Shown: piece after piece, positions 46,190 to 57,806 of the stretch
How the letters are laid out: each line of letters begins with the position of its first letter
Numbering within the stretch: position 1 is the stretch's first letter
Assembly: GCA_025738555.1 (NCBI GenBank)
Contig: JAOVFP010000019.1
Span: 62,001-126,000, forward strand
Length of the DNA stretch: 64,000 nucleotides
Direction: 5' to 3'
DNA from: Cyathus striatus
Taxonomy: Eukaryota > Basidiomycota > Agaricomycetes > Agaricales > Nidulariaceae
Notes under the pieces: model-generated
What the model saw: only the letters and a program-made list of their open reading frames with translations
What the model was told of the DNA's origin: nothing
Databases searched by the model: none
Made by a program: the position numbers and the translations under genes

Positions 46190-47600
46190 CTTACGATGGC
46201 TTGCTCATACTACTCGGCCTCAGATGCTCTCTCCCTCGAGCGAGTGCTCAATTTGGCGCTGGATCCACAGAGACTGGATTTTTTTAAAAAGGCTGAGGGC
46301 CTGAACGATGACAGACTGAGGACCTTGCGGCCGGCGATAGGACCAAGCGCAGCATCGAGAGGGTTTCATTCAGCTACCATCGAATGCGCAACCATGACAT
46401 TTACGATGCTGAATTGAGGACTGTATTTGAGGTGGAGATTGACATTGTGCTGGACGCGAGGAGGGCGATGAAGAAAACGATCACCATTACGAGGGGGAGA
46501 CTCATTCTCGCCAGAAGAATTCGAACAGTATGATGGGGAAGGCGCTGAGCGCTGAGGTCGAAACCAGAACCTCTACTCGTCAATTTCGATCCCAGCTCCC
46601 GTCCGTTGCCTCCACCGCTACCTATTCCAAAGAGGACTGTGGCATGGCTGATGTTAATCGCTCTCGTTCACCTCATGCCCATCCACTACGTATGCACCAC
46701 CATGACCACGTTCCTCCACCGCCCCTCCGCCGCATAACTGACAACACTTCACCCAATGTGCACACCCCCTCCCCTCTTCTCATCTTCTGTCGCACTGCAA
46801 ATCACAACGCCGGAGATCAAGCTCGCAGGAATCGACTGCCAGCGGGGATTACGGAGTTTATGTCGAGAGACTTATGAAGGAGACTCGGCAGCGCATTTAA
46901 GACCGTTTACGGTGGATATAGAGGAGAGGGTTGGAGAGGGAAATACTGGCGAGGGTGAGACTACGATGAACACGAAGGTTGGTTCATTTTATCGTTATGT
47001 TCTTTGTTTGAATTTCTTCTTTTCGTTTACTCCTTCACTCTGTTGCTCTACCCTCGTTCATTCCACCTTCGTCTGGTTTACCCTATCCCTCATGTGTTCT
47101 TCCTTAGTCCCCTTCGCTCTGCTCTTTCTTCCATTTCCTTCCGTTCTCATTTCCTCCTTTTCTTCCATCCCTCCACCTTGTTCTCTTCTCCCTTTCTATC
47201 TTCCATTTTCATTCTTCTCTTATTCTCGCAGTCCTCTCTCAAACACGCACTGACCTCTTCATCTCACAGAACTAAGAGCCACCTACAAATATAGTACGTC
47301 ACGCCCATTCATCGTCTGTTCTTCCGCGCCCCATGTTCCATGACATTCAACGACGGCGAGAAATTCACGCAGACCAAGCAGCGTAGGTTCTACATGACTT
47401 GCATGAGGAGGTTACGCTTGCTCCTTAACGGATCGATGAGACTTTTCTATTTTCTCTCATTCGGTTCGAAGGACGGAGATAGGTGGAAAGGGGTGGGTGG
47501 ATGGGTAGTGAAAGCGGTGGTTAAGGCTCGGCATTTCCCTTCTCATGAGGTGAATGGGGCACCATAGGGGTGAATTGAGGTCTGTATCGGGGGTGGAGAT
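46190..47600 (+). pseudogene. Family R fragment, copy 5
   Basis: It contains a diverged acidic block (about 46,505-46,580), a His/Pro-rich stretch (about 46,660-46,740), an exon TTPEIKLAGIDCQRGLRSLC...EERVGEGNTGEGE (about 46,800-46,975) and a T/C-rich intron starting GTTGGTTCATTTTATCG. The splice block GGATCGATGAGAC lies near 47,430. Frames change between blocks and the end block is missing. Confidence 0.4.
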
Positions 47601-47782
47601 TATCGCTGTGTTGGATGCGAGGAGGGCAATGAAGAAGTTCTTGCAACCGTCATCACTAATACCAGCTATTTAGGACATCCACTCTAAGAGCCTAGCTGCT
47701 ACCGGCCACAATGATGGTGTGTGTATCCCTGTTCCTTAACTTGTGGTACTGATCCGCTTCCCCTTTTCACGGTAGATGTTCC

Positions 47783-48291
47783 ATGCCCTTCTTTGCAGCG
47801 ACGAACGGCACTTCGTCGCCTGCTTCGACCCCCTGCCTAATCAGCGCACGAGCACCTCCAGACTCCGCAAGTTAGCGTGATGCAGGCTGATCTGGTTAAG
47901 GAGTGGGGGAGTGTCGCTCTCTATGCAGGGAGGCTGGGGTGGCTACTGGGTATATTCTGAGGCTATCGGTGCGTTGATTCTTCCTCTCGGTTTCGGGCAG
48001 TGCGTGGTGCTATTTGTGCTTTACAGAGCTTACTACGCGTGCTCGGTTTTCGACTTTATCTACTCTATTGTTGGGGGTGTGGTATGGTATTGTGAATATC
48101 CCTTCGATGCCTGTATGGCGGGGGTTATGCCAGGCCAAATTATATCTTCGTTCGTGCACGCTAGCCTTCCGTACGGTAAGCTCTTCTCGTTGACGAGCAC
48201 CTTCGTTTCGGCTATTCTATACTACGACAACGTAGATGTTCCATGGGTCCTTTACATTTCCTCGCTTTTCGACAGAGACTGGTCATATTGA
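47783..48291 (+). pseudogene. Small gene fragment P, copy 2
   Basis: Direct duplicate of 32,231-32,740, lying 15.5 kb away. The frame at 47,911-48,291 (126 codons) is hydrophobic: ALILPLGFGQCVVLFVLYRAYYACSVFDF and IYSIVGGVVWYCEY could form membrane helices. The upstream part is frameshifted relative to MPFFAATNG (47,783). After it the acidic R-type block recurs (about 48,345). Unknown function, possibly a broken membrane gene. Confidence 0.35.
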
Positions 48292-48538
48292 TGTTCTCTC
48301 TTCCTCATACCCCGCGGGCTTAAAGACTATGCAGACTCATCCTTGTTAGTAGATTTCGAAGAGTACGATGGAGCAGAGGCTGGGGTCGACATACCTAACA
48401 CAGTTTTGTGAAGAGAAAGGGAGCTGAGTCAGTATCGAGAGCTATGAACTTGTATTCAATGTCATTCAGACTCCGCTGAATATTCGAGTGAGCCACTCTG
48501 ACTAGGCCAAAGAATTTGCGTAATTACATTTACTTTTT

Positions 48539-49661
48539 ATGAATGCCTATGACTCCGTTATTCAACGGACTCTGAATGTAAACCTATATAACAACCTCGA
48601 CAACGAGTCTTTTCTTCGTAAAACGACCATCAGATACACCAGTACCATGTCAGCGGAAATCATTCACAGCCAACCTTTGGAGCCTTCTAGTGCCGGTCGC
48701 GAGAGATCTCCCCCTACGGACAAAGGCTTGGGAAATATAATGCCTCTTCAGAGTGAACTAGTCTCTCTTGGTGCCCCGCCCGTTCCAAAGGAACATCTCC
48801 TTCCAAAGTATGTAGTTCACTTTATTCAAAAGTCTCATATTCTTACTCATTTATTCCAGGGCTGTTACGAAAGAAAACCAATATTTGGATGAACTGATAC
48901 AGCACATACAGCTTAAGGAAGAACAGTCGATTGAACTCAATATGCGACCTGATGCTCAATGCAAGATCGAGAATCTACGTGAGGAATGGAACGAAATCTA
49001 CGAAAAACTAAGAAAGGTAGAGGCTGTTGCTTGCTACGAAATAGCGGAATTGTCACTAAAATGTGCGTATTAACTTCCATTTTATACAATTTAAGTTTTT
49101 TAACGACCTATGTATTTACAGTTCTAAATAGCTATATTTTTACTTCGTACTTGCCAAGCTTTATAAAACGGGACGCAGAAAAGGATGGGATATACAACAG
49201 TAAGTAATTGGAGCATTTAATGACTCCAATTCTTAGGCTAATATTTACTAGTCAGTCAGATATTTGCACCGGGCGTGAATGGACTCTTAAAAAACAGACT
49301 TATTCGTTTACTCCCACCTAGACTTCGGACGGTTGCGCGCATTATGGGACACATACTCCAAAAATACTCTCACATGCGAGACAGTAACGATCACCCGTGC
49401 ATCCGTAAAAGAATAGCAATAGATCTTGTCAAAACTAAACTTCCGTTCCCGAAAGAGTACATAGAGCGAGTTTGTGAATTCATCAATTCCAACCCCCAAA
49501 TTGATGGACAAGCTATCTTCGCTGATAGTGATTTCGGAGATCAAACTGACTACGAAAGAATCAAGAGAAAAGCAGAAGTGTTCGAATGGATGATACAAAT
49601 GCAAAATATCAAGATTTCCAAAAAAGTACTTGAGTTGTGGGAGTACGAGCCTAAGGCCTGA
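48539..49661 (+). CDS. Intact hypothetical protein, 319 codons, four exons
   Basis: Exons 48,539-48,807, 48,860-49,062, 49,122-49,199 and 49,252-49,661 have GT-AG borders and all phases match. The introns are 52, 59 and 52 nt. The product starts MNAYDSVIQR; a second Met at 48,647 (MSAEIIHSQ, better context) could be the real start. It has a polar N-terminus, a charged helical stretch likely to form a coiled coil (ENQYLDELIQHIQLKEEQ to REEWNEIYEKLRK), a central part with basic and hydrophobic residues (LLKNRLIRLLPPRLR), and a C-terminal helical part (RIKRKAEVFEWMIQMQ). No family recognised, and no second copy is seen in the window, unlike nearly all its neighbours. An alternative end via a donor at 49,626 is described in the next entry. 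Confidence 0.65.
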
Positions 49662-49729
49662 CTCCTGAGACCTAGGGAACCGTATAATTCAAGTGTTCGG
49701 CGACTCGCTCTGCTTCATATTGTCTTGAT

Positions 49730-49867
49730 ATGACTGAAGATGACATACGCAGGCTTGAAAAATATATTCCTAAATACAGCTTCATCTTCCCATTAGATGG
49801 GTCCAAGGACAAAACGGGTATACCCACCCTAGAAGAAAAGCTAACAAACCTCAGTCGCAATTTATAA
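49730..49867 (+). CDS. Short ORF or alternative last exon of the 319-codon gene
   Basis: The frame MTEDDIRRLEKYIPKYSF...EEKLTNLSRNL is open back to just after a TAATTCAAG at about 49,692. A donor GTACTT in exon 4 (about 49,626, after IQMQNIKISKK) and this AG would splice in phase 0 and replace the last residues of the upstream gene with this sequence. The amino-acid composition (charged, helical) matches the upstream protein. It could otherwise be a stand-alone 45-codon gene or noise. Confidence 0.3.
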   Translation: MTEDDIRRLEKYIPKYSFIFPLDGSKDKTGIPTLEEKLTNLSRNL

Positions 49868-50385
49868 TGGATAAAGCCGATAGCTTTGATACGGACTGCT
49901 GTTCTGCATTGTACGTTTTTTAAGATAGCTAGTAGCTACTACGGTAGAATAAGTACTCTTAATACGCACGGGCCATGACTTGGACATTGGATTCTTTTTG
50001 GCAGCTTTTTGGCATTTCTTGTAGCTATTAGTGTACAGGTTCAGCTTGAGTAGCTTAGATATCTCTTCGCATACAGACTCGGAGCCATAACAGATAAATA
50101 TTTCTTTAATTAATCTTTATTCGTGAACCAGCAGCGCCAACCTTGAACTTGGTCAAAGGCAGCGGCCGCGGCCGACAGCACGGACACCGGTGATGAAGCC
50201 AAGTTGATCTGTGCCAGTGACGCTATCTGTCACAGTACAATGTCTTGTGACAGACTTTCTCAACCCATCGTCTTGTTCTCCATCGTCCCAGAACGTGTAC
50301 CACAACCTCAAACTTCTAAGGTTCTGAGGTTCTAAATTCTAACCTCTAACCTCAAGGCCTCAACGTTCAACCTCCAAAACAAACA
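49868..50385. other. No gene seen
   Basis: Intergenic; a C/T-rich run of TCTAACCTC-like repeats lies at about 50,310-50,370 just before the inverted copy of family R. Confidence 0.4.
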
Positions 50386-52740
50386 TCACCCCGCTACTCG
50401 CCAAGCCCTCGCGAGGCCTGGAATTTTGATGGCCCAGCCCTTCCTTCCTCCTCCCTTGGACATCCGCTCGCATGAATGGTGTCTATGCCACTTCAGCCAC
50501 CCTACCTCTGCACCACCCCAATCTCCTCTCGTCCCGTTACAACGGCATAGTGTAGCCGTGTCCACTGTGTCCCCTCTATCTCTCAACGTCCCCCACCTCC
50601 GACATAAATGGCCGCGGTCTCTCTTTTCGCCAACTGCCACCACCGCCTGCCTTCTCCGTTCTCCCTCTTTCCCCTTCTCCTCGCCCACCTCTGATATAGA
50701 TGCCCATGGCCCCTCTTTTCGCCGACTGCCGGTCGTGTCCACCATGTCACGATGACGACACCGTGTTCTGCTTATTCGCCACAGAGCAAGCTAGGATCCT
50801 GAAAAGTACTTGCAATAGGCCGTGGGGAGGAGACAGATAACATGGGCCCGACACGTCTCCTCAGCAGAAGAATTTGATAAGGATGATGTGGATTCTAAAC
50901 TCGGTCCTCTACGCGTCAACCAGTCACCAATCCCGACTCCCGTCCATGGCTCAAGCGCTCACTCTTTTCCTTCCTTCATCCATGGCCCACCGCAAGCAAG
51001 AAGTCAAAAGCACGAGGACCTCACAAACCCCCTCCTCCCGCTTCTCTACCTTCGAGATCAATGCCACCAATCACATCTACTCCCCCTCCACCGCCTTCAG
51101 CAGTAACGTCAACCACCCCTACGCTCCTACAAGTCAAGAAACTGCGCTCGAAGAAGGTCCATTCCTATCACCCCCAGCACTACCCAGATCTATAACAATG
51201 ACCGACGAATTATGAAGTACATATCTCCGGGCTCGGGAAGGAGACTAAGTCGGACACTCCGAGTCCGGCCAGTGAGGTGGTGGAGGGGGGCCAAGAGGAA
51301 GGTTAGTGCTTTCTGTTTCCCTTCAATCCTTTCCCTCCCCATCGTTACTTTCGTCTTCTCCTCTGTTTTCTGCCCTCCTCTTCTCCCTCTGTGCCTTCGC
51401 ACTTACCACAGCCTTCATCCCCCCTCTTCGCTTGGCGCTCTTCCTTCCTTTCACCCACGCTAACCACTTCCTCTGGTAGAAAAGCTACAATCCTCGAATA
51501 CGACACATTAGACCCCTATATCAACTCCTGGCACTCGACGATCGCAACGGATTGTGAAGATGAAGCAGCACCTGTTCTACATATGTAATTGTGCGGGGAG
51601 GTTGCGCCTGCGCCTTGAACGATCAGTGAGTCGTTTGTCTCGTTTCCGTCTCTCTCGTTAGGTTTGTGGTTTCAGTTTGGAGAATGGAGGGTGGGGAAAG
51701 AGGGAAAGAGGGAAAGAGGGAAAGAGAGGTTGGTGACTGTACAAGCTAGAAGGTCCTGGCGCTTCATTGGGAGGAAGGAGCGGTTGCAGTGTCGAGCCAA
51801 GCCTCTATTCTGGTGTAAGGGGGAGGCAGTTGAAGCCGCTGTGCGCTGTTGGGAGATGGTCGACTGGCGAGTTCTACTAAGATGGGTACTGCGCTGCGGC
51901 TGCATTATACCCTGCCGCTTTCCTCTCCGTATCAGTACCCTTGCGGAGAGGAAGTATCTTGGTTATAAGCTGGAGTGCTGTCGTTGTCGGCAACATGTCC
52001 TTTGCCTCAGGCAGCGATGTGGTACTACCATTTGCGTCTTTTCGTGGCGTCGTGCTCATACGCCTCGTATCTATTCTGTTGCTCGACACTTGGGAACTTC
52101 GTTGAGCTATGTTGTGTGCTTTCTTTCGTTCTCTGCGCTACTGGCTACTGTATCTACCAGAGTCTTACTTTCTTCGTCGTTTTCGCTCTTTATTTCTTCC
52201 TTCTCTTGCTAACGCTCGCTCTCTTAGTCACCCAACGACTTCAAAAGATCACCATCGAGGCTATTCCACCCGCCTAAACAGACACTCTCAAAGCCGACCA
52301 TCGCCTCCCCTACTCAGTCTCCCGCCGATGTTCAGTTGCAGCCTGGGAGGCAGGAATTGAGGAGATAAAGAAGGCTTTTAGTGCTGGTGTGTCCTATCTC
52401 CCCTTCCCGCTCCCTCTTTGATTACTCTCGTTTCGTCCTTTGCCTCCCTACTTTCGTTCATCCTCACCATCGTTCTCTGTTCGTCCCTTGCGTGCATTGT
52501 CAGACAGCAATGCATCGACAGAATCATAAGCTCAAAAGGCAACTTCTCGCCCACCATTAAGTCATTTCTAGGCAGGCGCTCTCCAAGCCGGTTGCAGGAC
52601 GTGCTTCTTTCTGAGCTTGGTGTACTAGTGCAAGAGGACCTAGAGAAGGAGGACTATGGAATGGCTAATATTGTATGGGTTCATTCTTCTCTTAACGTTT
52701 TTCTTACTAACGAACTATCTTTCGATGTTTGTCCCTAGTA
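50386..52740 (+). pseudogene. Family R gene, copy 6 (inverted copy of 29.6-31.8 kb)
   Basis: It matches the reverse complement of about 29,640-31,830 with most blocks present: DDVDSKLGPLRVNQSP (about 50,883), the long linker, the GTTAGTGCTTTCTG intron (51,303), the GAACGATCAGTGAGTCG splice block (51,616), KITIEAIPPA (about 52,245), and VLVQEDLEKEDYGMANIVWVHSSLNVFLTN (about 52,620-52,710). It stops before the two C-terminal membrane segments seen in copy 1, and several blocks are out of frame. Confidence 0.45.
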
Positions 52741-52799
52741 CTCCCTAACTTCCTCACTACTGCTGAATTGTAACATCACTTCTTCATGACTTATTCTAG

Positions 52800-53130
52800 G
52801 CTTCTTTGCATGGAAAGGCATGAATCTGTCGTGCCAGAACGATTGCGTAACGTTGAAGTCTTCGTTGAACGCTGTTATTGTCTCGTAGCCAGTTAAAGCA
52901 ACTGCAAGATATCAGATCGCGTATATAGTTGAGTTGGCACCGCAAGGCTCACCATTTATAGCGCCAACAACCCCTATACTGAGAACCGCCCCGAGCAACG
53001 CCAGTGGAGTAAACCACTTCCATAGAAAGGTCGAGTAATCGGGTAGTCGAGCTGGATGCGCATTGCAGAGGAGGTGAGGGAGGAAAACAAGCGTAGTCGC
53101 AATAAGAGACAGCAAGAGGTTTAAATGCAC
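52800..53130 (-). pseudogene. 5' fragment of the membrane-protein gene (paralog of 28,754)
   Basis: It matches exon 1 to early exon 2 of the gene at 27,216-28,754 (FLWKWFTPLALLGAVLSIG; YETITAFNEDFNVTQSFWHDRFMPF). It retains a normal GCAG acceptor that the larger gene has lost. It is cut off after MPFHAK, where family R sequence in the opposite orientation begins. Confidence 0.7.
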
Positions 53131-53329
53131 AGCAGGGTGTTCATTGAATGAAACGTCGAAACTAGTCGCTTACGGGAACTTCTGCTAGTAGCAATCGGCT
53201 CGGTATGAAAAAGTGCATTGTCCAAGCCAAGTCCAAGCACTGTCCACTGTCCGCACAACACTGTCTCCGCTCGCCCTCGGTGCCTGTAGGGACCTGACGG
53301 TTTTCGCGAGATTAATATTGCGGAACAGC

Positions 53330-56300
53330 ATTGTTGAAGTCGTAAGCAGATCGTAAGAGTTACAGAACCTTGAGATTCATTAATCATTTCTGGGAGCGTT
53401 GTAGATTAAAGAGATAGCAAGGAGAGCAGGAGTAGAGATCGAGTTGAGGAAATGACTGTTGGTTGACAACGCCGTCATGCACTGAGCAACAGAGACTGAA
53501 GCTGCATTTGTGGGTTCCTCACGGAATGAACATCGCGTACTTACACTATCGTATAGTGGTAGGTAAGGTCGGGACTCCGGAGCATGTAGGTAATGATAGA
53601 AATGTCAAGCATGGGGTGGTGCTGGCTCAACTTCTTTGTCAAAGCACTAACCACAAATGGCATTAGCATACCACAAATCCCACCAAAGCACAAAATCCAA
53701 ATTCTCACTTCTCATTCTCCAATCAACACACTAACTACTTGAACAAACTGCTACATGGTAGTCTTTGTCCAATCCCACAGACCAAATCTCTTCTGTGGGA
53801 CTTGTTCTCGTATGTGCCCCACCCAGCAGCAGTGTGGGTGGGTGCCCGGTGAGATTGCGAGGTGGTTTGATTGCTTCAGCGAACTTCCGCAGACGTTGAC
53901 CGTCTTTCATGTCGAACTTCGGTCGGCATGGGTAGATGAAGGAGTGAAGTTGCAACTGAGCAGCACTGAAGGCATAGGGAGTACTAAGGACGAACAGAGA
54001 AACTAAGTAGTTAGTAAGAGAAGCGTTAAGAGAAGAACGAACCCATGCAATCTTAGCCATATCATGGTCTTCACTCTCTAAGCCCTCTTGCACTAGTACA
54101 TCAAGCTCAGAAAGAAGCGTGTCCTTCTGCCTGCTTGGAGTGCTCCTGCCATATGCCTAGAATTCCATTGGTGTAATGGTGTCTGACAATACACATAAGG
54201 GACGAACAGAGAACGAGAAGGATGAATGGGAAGGGGGAGGCAAAGGACGAAAGGGGAGGGAAATGGGAAGGAGAGATAGACGTACCAGCATTAACAGCCT
54301 TCTTCAACTCCTCATCTGTGAGATGTACAACCAGGGCAGTGACCTGCAGGACTGAGAGAGACACAATAGGGTCTGAAGTCCAATGTACAGTGAGCAAGTA
54401 TTAGATTGAAGTAGTATGTGTACAGCTTACCTGAAGTCCAATGTACAGTGAGCAAGTGGGGATTGTCACTGTAGGACCTCAGGATTATATACTACTAGCT
54501 TATCTACCAAAGTCCGAGGGTCTAAGGGTCTAAGGGTCCAAGGGTCCAACCAAGGTCTCAACCCAGGTCCAGTACCTAAGTTTACCTAAGTCTACCTAAG
54601 GTTCATTAGTCAGCAGAGAAGTGTCAGATCACTTCTAACATCATCCCGTCTCCCAAGCTGCAAATGAACTGTTATCATCAGTGGCAGATGAAGAGGGGGA
54701 GGTGGTGGTGGTTGGCATTAAGAGAGTTTGTTTAGGCAGGTAGAATAGCCTCGACAGGGGTGTTTTGAATTCATTGGGTATTTGGGATGATCTAAAAAGG
54801 GGGAATGTGAGCAAGAGAAGGAAGGGATAGAAAGAAAAAACGACAAAGGAGGGACTCTGGTGGACACAATATGCAAAATGAACGAGAGCACACAACACAG
54901 CTCAATGAAGTGCCCAGGTGAGCAACAGAACAGATACGAGGTGCAGGAGCGAGATGACGCGACAAGACATGAATCTACTATATCCGAGTCACTGCCTGGT
55001 GCAAATGACATGTCCCCTACAATGACAGCACTCTAGCTCATAACCACAATGCTTCCTCTCTGCCACCTGGCGGCAAAGAGAGGAAAGTGGCAGGATATAA
55101 TGCAGCCACAGAGCAGTACCCATCTTAGTAGAACTCGCCAGTCGACCATCTCCCAACAGCACACAGTGGCTTCAACTGCCTCCCCCTCCCCCCCCAGAAT
55201 AGAGGCTCGGCTCGGCATTGCACTGCTCCTTCCTCCTAATGAAGCACCAGGACCTTCCAGCTTGTACAGTCACCATCCTCGCCTCTTTTCCACCTTTCTC
55301 CACCTTGAAAACAGAGGCCACAAAACCGAACAGAGAACGATCACCAGAGAAAAGACTCACTGGTCGTTCAAGGTGCATGCACAACCTCCCTGCACAATCA
55401 CATACAACAGGTGCTGCTTCGCATGAACCACTGCAGTCATCTGGTGCTGGGGGCCATTGGGGGAGTCCGACGTGTTGTATTCAGGGGTTGTAGCTTTTCT
55501 ACCAGAGGAAATGGTTAGCGTGTGTGAAATAGGAGAGGGAGAGCAGTAAGTGAAATGAAGGGACGAAGGTGTGTGAGTGCGAAGGCATGGGGAGGACAAG
55601 GGCAAAAAGCACGAAGAGGGATGAAGGGAGAAGACGAGAGTAGCAAGATAGAGCGATGGAAAAAGATGAATGCAAAATGAATAGGGCACAGGGAAAGGAT
55701 TGAAGGGAAGCAAAAAGCACTAACCCTCCCTCTTGGTCCCTCTGCTCGCCCTCACTCCCCCTCCGCCTCCACCACTTCACTGGCCAAGCTCAAAACGTGC
55801 GACTCAGTCTCCTTCATGAGCCCTGAAACATGTACCCCATAATATGTCAGTCCTTCTAGCCATATTTCCAGCGTTATAGTTCCGCAGCGGTGCTGGAGGC
55901 GGTAGAAATGGAGCAGAAGGCACCATCTTTGAGCACAGTTTCTTGACTTGTGGGGACGTAGGGGTGGTTGACGTTATTGCTGAAGGCAGTGGAAGGAGAG
56001 CAGATGTGGTTGGCGATATCGATATTGAAGGTGTAGAAGCAGGGGGGAAGGGAGGATTAACAAGGTCTTCATCCTTTTGGCTTCTTGCTTGCGCTGGAAC
56101 ATGGATGAGAGAAGGAAAGAGTGAGTGATGGATGGGAGTTGGGGTTGGTAACTGGTTGACCGTAGAGGTCCAAGTTCAGAATCCACATCATCCTCATTGG
56201 GCTCTTCTGCAGACGAGAGAGCGTTGGCATCCCTTTCGTCTCCTCCTCCTCGGCCTATTGCAAGTACTTCTTCAATGCCCTCTTCATGATCTTCATCACC

Positions 56301-56390
56301 ATACTTGCACTCAGACCCAGAACCATGATGATCCCGCCCAATCTCAAATCTCCACGCCTGAGGGCCAACATGTCCCCGACCCGCCATCGT
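53330..56390 (-). pseudogene. Family R gene, copy 7
   Basis: Direct-orientation duplicate of 28,970-31,400. It has the only clear start in the family: ATG at 56,387, MAGRGHVGPQAWRFEIGRDHH..., then an acidic block (SSAEEPNEDDVDSELGPL), the Pro/Ser linker, the GTTAGTGCTTTTTG intron (about 55,725), CACTLNDQ before GTGAGTC (about 55,350), TTTSPSSSATDDNSSFAAWE (about 54,710-54,650), LVQEGLESEDHDMAKIAWVRSSLNASLTN (about 54,095-54,020) and NESQGSVTLT at the end (about 53,380). A frameshift follows DVDSELGPL. An unrelated insertion-like block with repeated CTGAAGTCCAATGTACAGTGAGCAAG lies at 54,375-54,460. Confidence 0.45.
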
Positions 56391-57280
56391 GAAGGTTACA
56401 TTTCTTGAGTGTAGGAGTGATAGTAGCGAGTCCTCCCTCGAAGCTGTGCTTGTCCCAAGGAAGCAGAGCGCGGAGGGGGTCCATCATTCAGAATTTTCAA
56501 TGTCGAATGACATCGTGCTGATCTACCCAATATCGTGCCTGCCTTTTAAATTCCTCAGTTTGTCTTCATTTGGTTGTATAACCTTTGGTGTGCTCCAAAT
56601 TGAGTGCTGAGCTCGAGGTAGGAGGAGGATGGGAGGCGGGTGAAGTATGTGCTTGGTGTGTGCAGCTCATTGATGGTGGGTGAGTCGACCATTTGGCATG
56701 GAAAGTCGAGTGAACAGAGCCGTCAGTGCCAAACAGTGCCAAAACCTTTTTGTCAAATTAAGTTTTAACTCTTCATTATCACCTCGTCTCACCATCGATA
56801 AAGTTATATATAGATGCGCATGCGAGTGAAAGCTGTGGTCACAGTGGAATTAGAAGCAGAACAGCATGAGCAATCTATCATATCTATGTCAGATGTAACA
56901 TGTCACTATCTCAATCTATAGTTAACTTCTCACCACTGCTAGTTCCTAGTCGATCTTTGGATTTTATCCTGCATTAAAAGTAATTGATATCAAACGCAGC
57001 TCATGGCTATTGCGAAGTTTGTACATGAGCCACATGCCAGGCAGATAAAAATCAGACGCAAGTACAGTCTCATGCTCATAACCCCAGCAATCACATCTAA
57101 GTATCTCATATCTATCACTGCATACCAACGCTCAAAGTTTCACTAAGCATTCAATCGCTACCAAGGATATGCCCTTGGTTTCGAGGAGTAGCACTTACTG
57201 TGAAGGCTTACCTGCAAGATGAAATAGTGAAGATGTACTGTTCCATATTGTATGAACTAGCCTATAATAATATGCCTTTT
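56391..57280. other. No gene seen
   Basis: Intergenic transition from the family R copy to NLR-like gene 2; no convincing frame. Confidence 0.4.
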
Positions 57281-57806
57281 GACGCATGGTTGTGACGCTG
57301 GGTGAATTGATCAGAAACTCCCCCGATTCTCCTGAATCGTTGCTAGGTCTCTACATTCACTTGAAATCAATAAAGCTCTTAATGATATACCTTTACAGGA
57401 TAGATGTTCATTATGTGCATGGTAACACGACGGCCATTGATAATTATAAACACGGAACATTTACCATTCATTCAAAAGGTTCAAGCACCCATTAAACATT
57501 TCGAGATATTATCCAATGCCCCGGGTCTATGTTATAATTAGACTTATGCTTATAAAGCCTTGTGACCATTTAAAGGCATTGTAACAAGACAGGCGTGTTA
57601 GCATTGGTGTCAACTGACTAGACATTTTGCAATTATAAACAAGCTGTGAAGCATTCTCCTGATTGGAGGTCTTACAACATTAAATATAGTACACACATTA
57701 AAGAATGAAGCATTTATATAAAGCATCTTGATATAGCTATCAATCTTAACCAACTGAAGCCCCTGCACTAACTGTCAACAAACGTTTTAACCACACAACA
57801 CATGAA
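57281..57806 (+). promoter_or_regulatory. Upstream region of NLR-like gene 2, conserved with gene 1
   Basis: Shared blocks with the region upstream of gene 1: TTACAGGATAGATG...GGCCATTGATAATTA (57,396-57,448), GCATTGGTGTCAACTGACTAGACAT (57,602-57,626), and TTAAATATAGTACAC (57,681-57,695) about 110 bp before the ATG. ATTTATATAAAGC (about 57,712) is a candidate TATA element. Confidence 0.5.
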
